Shown here: in pieces, positions 56,019-64,000 of the stretch
Layout: the number at the start of each line of letters is the position of its first letter
How positions within the stretch are numbered: position 1 is the first letter of the stretch
NCBI GenBank assembly: GCA_018398575.1
Contig: JAGTXZ010000021.1
Coordinates: 2,914,001-2,978,000, forward strand
Length of the DNA stretch: 64,000 nt
From: Ampelomyces quisqualis
Taxonomy: Eukaryota > Ascomycota > Dothideomycetes > Pleosporales > Phaeosphaeriaceae
Direction of reading: 5' to 3'
Notes under the pieces: model-generated
What the model saw: only the letters and a program-made list of their open reading frames with translations
Databases searched by the model: none
Told to the model about the DNA's origin: nothing
Position numbers and translations under genes: made by a program

Positions 56019-58189
56019 TACCTCTACTACTATGCATATTCTTTTTACTCTACCTCTACACTAGCACTATCTGCCTCTTCTACCTAGCTCTCTAAGTTGC
56101 TAGCTCTTATAACATATGCCTACTAGTACTAGAATCTACTTAGTTAAATAGTAAATCTACTTTTATAGAGGATTGCCTATTCTTCTGCGCGTTGCTGTCC
56201 TCTATTACTTATACTCTGCTGCTCCTACTATATCTTTAATTATCTTACATTAAATCTACAAGGTACTTTAGTCTATCTAAAGACTATTTTGCCTACACTA
56301 CGTTGCTTCTTTAGCCTCCTTCTTTGTTATATTAAAATAGTACTCTACACTTATAGCTCTATTGCTACGCAGCTAGCAACAGATTATATAAACTAACGTA
56401 TAGCTAATCTTTTGTCTTAATATTTACTAGCGCTTGCCCCTAGCAATACTCTACTACACGCACCTGTATAATCTTCGCGTGTAACAGTAGAGTACTAATT
56501 TTAAGATCTCTTAAGCCTTGTTCTAGAATGTTATAGTGTTAGGATCTGCGCAATAGCTTTTTTCTGTAGATATCTATTGTATATTTTTAGTTTAAGGCTA
56601 GTATTGCTATTGTCTGCAATAGGTAGATTACCTAAAGCTTATCCTTATTGTTAACTACGCGCTTATCTCTTCTTATTGCCTAAAATAACTTGTTTGCAAA
56701 GCGTTAGGACAAGCTTCTAACTAATAAGCTCTAATAGTCTACTACTAATTGTTTGCTTAGTTCTGTAACTAAGTCTATATCTATTAAAGTATTGTTTAGG
56801 AATATTAACTTAGATGTCTCTAAATAAAAACTACTACAATTATTAGTAACCTAACAAACTAAGCGCCTTAGAAACTTACTTTAAATACACAAAACTGTAG
56901 GGCTTAGCTCTTTTAAAGTTGTACTAGTATAGCTTAGCCCTTAATTTATAATCTACGCCTAAAATCCTTATATAGTCTAGCAAGTTTTTTTAGAACTTAC
57001 TCTGCTACTATAACTCTTTGTTGTCTTTTATACTAAGTAGAAGCAGATCTAGTAGAAATATTGCGTTGTCTAAAGTGTGCCTTTGCGTAGCACTCTATTC
57101 CTCCTTGCGCAAGTTTGCTATAGAGATAACTATCTACAAGATACTATTGTTTTAGAATAATAGCATTAGCTTGCTGTAAACAGAACTCTATTTTGCTAGT
57201 TGTTTAGAGAAAACAACAGTTTGTTAAGGCTAGCGTTGTTTGTTTTGTTAGATACTGCATCTCTTATCCCTAACACAAGTTGTGTTAACACCTGCTAGGC
57301 TAATATCTTTTATTAGCTAAAGTATATCCTATTAGAATAAGTATAGTAAAGCCTCTTTAAGCATGTGCACTTGCAGGACCTAAGGCAGAGTTATATTACC
57401 TGCCTGCCTATAACCTCCTAGTTATACTAGCTTTACTACTCTATCTACATATTCTTTATTAAGCCCTATAACCTATTCTTACCTTTTCTTAGTATGCCCA
57501 AGCGCTTGTTATTAGAGTAAAGACTTTAATTGCATTTGCTTCCCTATAAGTGCCTTATTATTACTTATGTCTTTTAAGAACTTATGCTCTTATAATAGTA
57601 GATACAATTAAATTGTATTTGTTAGCGTTAGTGTTGTTACTACAATAGTATTGTTGTCTAAGAGAGTTAGGTTAATTGTTTTAACTATATAATAAAAAGT
57701 AGCTTGCGTTGCTATTTTAGTGCCTAGGGCAGATTAGGCGCTAAAATATTATAAAAGATAACACTAAGAAGGAGAGGTAAGTTTCTGCACTAGTTAGTTA
57801 GTTGTTCTCTAACTAAGCACTCTTCTTCCCTACTATTTAAACTTTATTAAGTTCTTAGAGCTGCAACTTTCTAATAAAGCTATAAGCCTAGGCTTTTCTA
57901 GTTAAGCAGGTAAAGCGTGCTCTATCTAGTATTATACTAGTAGCCCTAATATACTAGCTAGCACACTACTAGTTTGCGCAGCTAACAACTAGCACTATAT
58001 TAGCTAGATTATAAGGCTACCTCTAACTCTAATACTTTAGTACACTAATACCTAGTTATAGAAATATAGTGTTTTTACTATATAGAGTAACGCTCTGTTG
58101 CGTATTACAGCGCAGGGCTCTTAGTTTAGAGTGTAAATCCTAGTCTTATAATTGCTCTAACTCTTGCCTGTTAAGCTACTTATTAGCGC
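56019..58189. other. AT-rich degenerate DNA, unassigned
   Basis: Interrupted protein-like text occurs on the plus strand (for example near 56.8-57.5 kb) but no family was recognised. No gene supported. Short CTAGTTAGTTAG-type elements near 57,785 and CTAGTxG elements near 57,930-58,015 hint at repeat ends. Confidence 0.35.
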
Positions 58190-61100
58190 CCTGCGCAGCA
58201 TAGCGCAGCGTATCCTATTAAAGCTACGCGCTAGTAGTAGTTACTTACTATATTCTGCAAGAAACGCCTTAAAACATTGCAGCGCTTTTCCTATAACTAT
58301 AGCTTACTATATAGCCTAAATAACCTATTACTTCTCTGCGCAGCGCAGCGCAGCGTATCCTATTAAAGCTATACGCTAGTAGTAGTTACTTACTATATTC
58401 TGCAAAAAACGCCTTAAAACATTACAGCGCCTTCTCTACAACTATAGCTTACTACGTAGCCTAAATAACCTATTGCTGCCCTGCGCAGCGCAGTGCAGCG
58501 TATCCTATTAAAGCTACGCGCTAGTAGCAGTTGCTTACTATATTCTACAGGGAACGCACTAAAATATTATAGCGCCTTCTCTATAATTATAGCTTACTAC
58601 GTAGCCTAAACAGCCTATTGCTGCCCTGCGTAGCGCAGCGCAGCATATTCTATTAAAGCTACGCGCTAGTAGTAGTTACTTACTATATTTTGTAAAAAAC
58701 GCCTTAAAAAGCGCAGTGTATCCTAGTAAAGCTACGCGTATATAGCATTGCAAGGTATTACAACCTCTTTCTAACTCTTTACGTACTAATTACTTGCTAA
58801 CCTCCTCTAGGCTATATTAGGACCTGCTCTTAGTAACGCGACCTGTCTTAATACCTAGCACATAATTAGTTACTAACAGTAATAGAGCAATAACCTAATC
58901 TACTTAGTAGCAGGACTAGAGTTTTTTGTATCTTTTACTATTTAATTTATGTACATAACCTTTACTAGCGTTAAACGTTTTGTGCTGCCTAGATAGGCGC
59001 AACCTTAATAGTGCTGCTATTAGCTACGCGTTAGTACTATAACTAATTTTACCCAAGTTATTTATCTACGCTAGAAACTAACAGGCTTATAAGAAACAAT
59101 ATTATGCTCTAATTGCAAAGAAGAGTAAGTAACTTCTAATTTTGCCTAGTTTAATATATATAACAATAGCCTTTATTATATACAAATAATTAAACATAGT
59201 TTCTACGTAAGGCAGTAATTATATATACCTATCTACTGTATACTTTTCTTTAACCTTCTTAACAACTACCTTTCTCTAGGTTATTATTATGTAAAAGAAG
59301 TTAATAAAGCACTGTTTTTTTGTTTTAAAAACCCTAACAACATTAACAACTACTGCCTTTATTAAGTGCAATAAATTAAAGAAAGTTCCTACAGGTAAGC
59401 TATAGCCAGGTAATAGAAACTTTAGTACAAACAGTAAGTAGGTCCTAACAGAGGTTATTATAGATTAATAATAGGCAAGTAGTAGCTAGGTAATAGAAAC
59501 TTTAGTACAAATAGCAAGCAGGTTCTAATTAAAGTTATTAAGGATTAAAGAAAGTTCTTGTATAGGCACGCAATTTCTATCTCTACCTAGTGCCTAGCTG
59601 CTATATACTTTTCCTCTACCTCTTATATAACTGCTTTCCTTTAGGTTTATATACACTAGGCTTCTACAGCTTTTAAGAACTAATATAGAGTATAATTAGC
59701 AAAGAAAAATAACAAAGCACTATATTTTTATTCTAGCAAATGTTAGCACAATATATATAACAACCTCTTTTATTAAGTGCAATAGATTAAGAAAAGTTCT
59801 TAGTGCCTTTCTTCTATAATTATAGCCTACTATATAGCCTAAACAGCCTATTGCTGCCCTGTGTAGTGTAGCGTAGCGTATCCTATTAAAGCTAAGCGCT
59901 AGTAGTAGTTGCTTGCTATGTTCTGCAGGGAACGCATTAAAATATTGTAGCGCCTTTCTATAATTATAGCTTACTATGTAGCCTAAATAGCCTATTGTTG
60001 CTCTGCGTAGCGCAGCGCAGCATATCTTATTAAAGCTACGCGCCATAGTATTATATAGCATTACAACTTCTTTCTAACTCTTTACATGCTAATTGCTTAC
60101 TAACCTTCTCTAGGCTATATTAGGACCTGCTCTTAGTAACGCAACCTATCTTAATACTTAGCACATAATTAGTTGCCTAACAGTAATAGAGTAATAACCT
60201 AATCTACTTAGTAGCAGAACTAGAGTTTTTTATATCTTTTATTATTTAATCTATACACATAACCTTTACTAGCGTCGCACGTCCTATACTGCCTAGATAG
60301 GCGCAACCTTAGCAGTACTGCTATTAGCTATGCGTTAGTACTATAACTAATTTTACCTAGGTTATTTATCTACGCAAGAAACTAACTAGCTCGCAAGAAA
60401 CAAGATTGTGCCTAAATTACAAAAAAGAGCAAGTAACTTCTAATTTTACTTAGTTTAAAATGTATAATAATAGCCTTTATTATGTGCAAAGAATTAAACT
60501 TAGTTTTTATATAGGGCAGCAATTACATATACCTATCTACTGTATACTTTTCTTTAACCTTCTTAACAACTACCTTTCTCTAGGTTATTATTATGTAAAA
60601 GAAGTTAATAAAGCATTGTTTTTTTGTTTTAAAAACCCTAATAATATTAATAACTACTACCTTTATTAAGTGCAATAAATTAAAGAAAGTTTCTATAGGC
60701 AAGCTGTAGCTAGGTAATAGAAACTTTGGTACAAACAGTAAGCAGGTCCTAACAGAGGTTATTATAGATTAATAATAGGCAAGTAGTAGCTAGGTAATAG
60801 AAACTTTAGTATAAACAGCAAGTAGGTTCTAATAGAAGTTATTAAGAATTAAAGAAAGTTCTTGCGTAAGTACGCAATTTCTATCTCTACCTTATGCCTA
60901 GCTACTGCATACTTTTCCTCTACCTCTTATATAACTACTTTCCTCTAGGTTGTTTATATACACTAGACTTTAATAGCTTTTAAGAATTAATATAGTGTAT
61001 AATAGGCAAAGAAAAATAACAAAGCACTACATTTTTGTTCTAGCAAATATTAGCACAACATGTATAACAACTACTTTAATTAAGTGTAATAGATTAAGAA

Positions 61101-61500
61101 AAGTTCTTAGCGCCTCTCTCTTACAATTATAGCCTACTATGTAGCTTAAATAGCCTATTACTGCTCTACGTAGCGCAGCACAGCGTATCCTATTAAAGCT
61201 ACGCGCTAGTAGCAGTTACTTACTATATTCTGCAGAAAACGCCTTAAAACATTACAGCGCCTTCTCTACAACTATAGCTTACTATATAGCCTAAACAACC
61301 TATTACTGCCCTGCGTAGCATAGCGCAGCGTATTCTATTAAAACTACGCGCTAGTAGCAGTTACTTACTATATTTTGCAAGAAACGCTCTAAAATATTAC
61401 AGCACTTCTTCTGCAACTATAGCTTACTATATAGCCTAAACAACCTATTGCTACCCTGCGCAGTATAGCGCAGCGTATCTTAGTAAAGCTACGCGCACGT
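58190..61500. repeat. 145-bp satellite nested in a 1.3-kb tandem duplication
   Basis: A unit marked by CGCAGCGCAGCGTATCCTAT recurs with exact 145-bp spacing: TATCC-type anchors at 58211, 58356, 58501, 58646 (partial copy at 58719). A second group lies at 59879 and 60023 and a third at 61186, 61331, 61476. Between groups, two long non-satellite blocks (about 58741-59810 and 60047-61130) are similar over their length, offset about 1.3 kb, for example CTTTATTAAGTGCAATAAAT and AGCTAGGTAATAGAAACTTT in both. The start of a third long block follows at 61,500. Some satellites form chance frames, such as the 113-codon one at 59720-60061 (-). Confidence 0.85.
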
Positions 61501-64000
61501 AGTATTGCAAGGTATCGCAACCTTTCTTTAACTTAGTTTAAGTTAGAATGTTCTTATAGTTAAAAAATAGCTAGGTAATAGAAACCTAATTGCCTTTCTT
61601 AGGTGTAATAGATTAAATAAAGTTCTTATAGTTAAGAAGTAGCTAGGTAATAGAAACCTTTGTTAAACGCTCTATAGGTACTAACAGAAATCTAGCGCTC
61701 TACTAACACAGTGCTTTAATTAGATACAGCTACAAATTTACGCAGCGCCTTAGGCTCTCTAAGAGCAACCCTCTGCTTAGTAGCTATAAGAGTATTAGGC
61801 TAATTACAAAACCTAAGCTACTATACTATTAAAGACGCTAGAAGGCTTTAATTCTTTACAGCTATAAGGTTATAAGGCGCGTTAAGCTTATACATGTAAT
61901 AATATCTAATTGGCTATAAGCGCTTGCTACTTTGTTAACTAACCTTAATTTAATAGTAACCTTAGGTATATATCTAGATCTTATTTCTAATCCTATATAG
62001 TAGAAGGCAGCAGTTATTAAGATTAAGATTACTAAAGACGTAGCAGGCTACTACGCCTGTTACGTCTACTACTCCTAACTAAGGCTACCTAGTTGTAGTG
62101 TATTTGCAGACACAATCTTAAACATTAACCTCTAAGAAGTTAGTAACAAGCAGCAGGTACTTAGCTAAGCCTATTACTGTAGTGCAACTAAGAAGTAACT
62201 ATAGGTATTGTTTATAATTATATTTGCTATTACAGAGAACTAGTTTTAGATAGCTATAAACGTAACAGGAGTTAGTTTAAACAAATAATTAACTTTACTA
62301 TTATATTTCTTTTTAGAGCCTAGAGCGCTATAGTAAATGCCTTTATAAGGCACTGCTTATAGGTTATAATAACAGCCTAAGATAGATTAAACAAATATTA
62401 ACCTGTTTAACGCCAAATATCTTTCTATAAGCTAGGTAGTAGGCTTGTTAGCATATAGTCTAGAGACTGCAGGCTAGTCCTAACTAAGACACTCTATAAC
62501 AAATGTTTACAATACATATATATTGTTTTGCATAAGATAGAAACTTAAAAGGTTTTAGTATTTTGTGCTTAATTATATTAAATTTTACCTTTGTTTTCTG
62601 TTATAAGCTGCAGAGTAGGCATTGCAGCTACTTTCTACTATTTTTTTTTACACTATTTAAACAGCGCTACTAACGTCTTGCCTAAAGCAAAACTATAGTA
62701 GTATTTTTATTAAATTTCTATAATACATAGTGTATCTAAACGTCTACAAGATATAAGGTAATATACAGTAAGATTAGACAAGTTAAAAACTACTATTACA
62801 GTATAATATTTACTAAAGCTGTTTATATATACTCTACGCGCAGTGCAAAAGATTAAATTTACATAATACTACTGTATACATTAACACTGCACCTAGTGTT
62901 TTATACTGCATTTATTCTCTAATAGAAGTAGATAATACTAGGATAAGAGTGTCTAGCTAAACTTGTTGTTTTCTAATACAACTATTAGGACCTTAGCAGC
63001 GCTGTCTTTCTAACTAATACTATAGCCTAAGGCTCAAAACGTACCGCACAGGCAAGTAGTATAACATAATTTAAACATATTTAGATTACTTCTATAGGTA
63101 AGGCTGCTTAAGCTATATATATATTAGCAGGCACTGCAAAGGCTCTAAGCCTACATAAGAGCGTTAAGTAGAGCGCTTTACTATAAAGTGCTACTAAATT
63201 ATATAGCACTTAGAGCTTTATAAGAGAAACTTAGCTTAGCTAACAGAATTACTAACCCTTTTACATCTAACAAAATAACTACAACCTATTCTACTTACCT
63301 TGCAGCAAGCTTGTAAAGTAAAGCTAGGTCCTAAGGTAAGGTTTAGAAAAACTACTCTGTTATAGACACTAGTAACTTAATTAGTACTATTGTAGTAATA
63401 CGCTCTAGCCTGTTATAGACGTAAATTCTTCTTCTAAAATACTTTATTACTACTAGGTTTGTAATATCTGCAGGCAGGCCTTACCTTGCTAATACCTTTA
63501 AACACTACGCGCGCGCTACTAGTTTTAGTAGGCAAGTTACTATTATATCTACTACTACATACTTATAGACTCTCTTATATTTATAGTTTTTTAAACTGCT
63601 TGCACATAAAGTAACAAAAAGTTTACATGCGTAATAGCTAGTATAGCTCTCTAGCGTAAAAGATTCTTAATTATTCTAGATCTAGAAGGCATTCTTTACT
63701 TCCTTATGTTAATAATTAAGGCCTTTATATTTAGTGTTTACGTAATAATAGTTACTATTCTTTAAAAGATAAGCCTAGTAGTTAAACTTCTAAAACTCTA
63801 CTATAGATTAAATGCAGTCTAATAGGTGCAGCCTTACGCGTCTATCTATACTCTAAACAGCTTGCTACGCTATATATAGCGCGTTATAGCCTAGTTTAAG
63901 TTACGCTTATTATAGCTTCTCTACTAAATTATAACGCCCTGCAGTTACGCTTAACAAGAGTAGTTGTATACTTTTAGTAGAAGCATATCTTACTCTAGAC
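61501..64000. other. AT-rich degenerate DNA to the window end
   Basis: Long interrupted plus-strand text (around 62.0-63.0 kb) contains TAA/TAG at many sites and no recognisable domain. Likely another RIP-damaged element, cut by the window edge. No gene supported. Confidence 0.35.

Noticed and set aside
59720..60061. 113-codon minus-strand frame
   Set aside because: It is made of two 145-bp satellite monomers (the frame repeats itself), not a gene.
58190..61500. CRISPR-like array
   Set aside because: Repeats are 145 bp contiguous satellites without unique spacers, in a eukaryote.
42957..64000. A giant Starship-type cargo element
   Set aside because: No tyrosine recombinase (DUF3435) captain could be read; the region is explained by LTR elements, repeats and damaged DNA.

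Overview
The window reads as chromosomal DNA of a filamentous ascomycete. Genes are split by many short (46-105 nt) GT-AG introns with CTRAC-like branch points. Conserved fungal housekeeping proteins are recognisable, and the right half is AT-rich, TpA-rich DNA made of transposon remnants whose damage looks like repeat-induced point mutation (RIP). A Dothideomycete (Pleosporales-like) with a two-compartment genome is the best guess. That is inferred from style and remembered protein families, not from a database search.

Left compartment (1 to about 34.9 kb), gene-rich. In order: 3' part of tRNA ligase TRL1 (+), THO-complex WD40 protein TEX1 (+), a short-chain dehydrogenase (+), a CsbD-like small protein (+), an old yellow enzyme (+), a decayed F-box/LRR gene (-), tRNA m7G methyltransferase TRM8 (-), GID4/VID24 substrate receptor (-), mago nashi (-), coatomer beta SEC26 (+), sphingoid long-chain-base kinase LCB4/5 (+), an initiator tRNA-Met (-), retromer VPS26 (-), gluconokinase (+), a SulP/STAS/cyclic-nucleotide-domain transporter like yeast VSB1 (-), an MFS sugar-type transporter (+) and a secreted glycine-rich repeat protein (+). 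Splice models were rebuilt by hand for the multi-exon genes, and every complete one closes in frame. The F-box gene could not be closed.

Right compartment (34.9-64 kb), AT-rich and gene-poor. One intact-looking gene, a secreted GMC oxidoreductase (-), sits at 37.6-39.6 kb with a 20-bp minisatellite just upstream of its start codon. From 40 to 42.6 kb there is less AT-rich DNA with several inverted repeats. From 42,957 to 50,504 lies a full-length Ty1/copia-type LTR retrotransposon: two 219-bp LTRs, 5-bp target duplication GAGTT and a damaged reverse transcriptase on the minus strand. It is followed by a solo LTR of the same family, copia-like gag/protease debris, a Ty3/gypsy fragment on the plus strand, a 36-bp repeat, and a 145-bp satellite nested in a larger duplication of about 1.3 kb (58.2-61.5 kb). 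No undamaged transposase or reverse transcriptase frame was seen.

The genes do not form one pathway. Most are single-copy cell-biology genes: tRNA maturation and modification (TRL1, TRM8, tRNAi), mRNP biology (TEX1, mago), membrane traffic (SEC26, VPS26) and carbon metabolism control (GID4, gluconokinase). The most unusual items are the glycine-rich secreted protein at the compartment border, the isolated GMC oxidoreductase inside the RIP-affected block, the datable copia insertion with a foreign-looking coding stretch, and the nested satellite.
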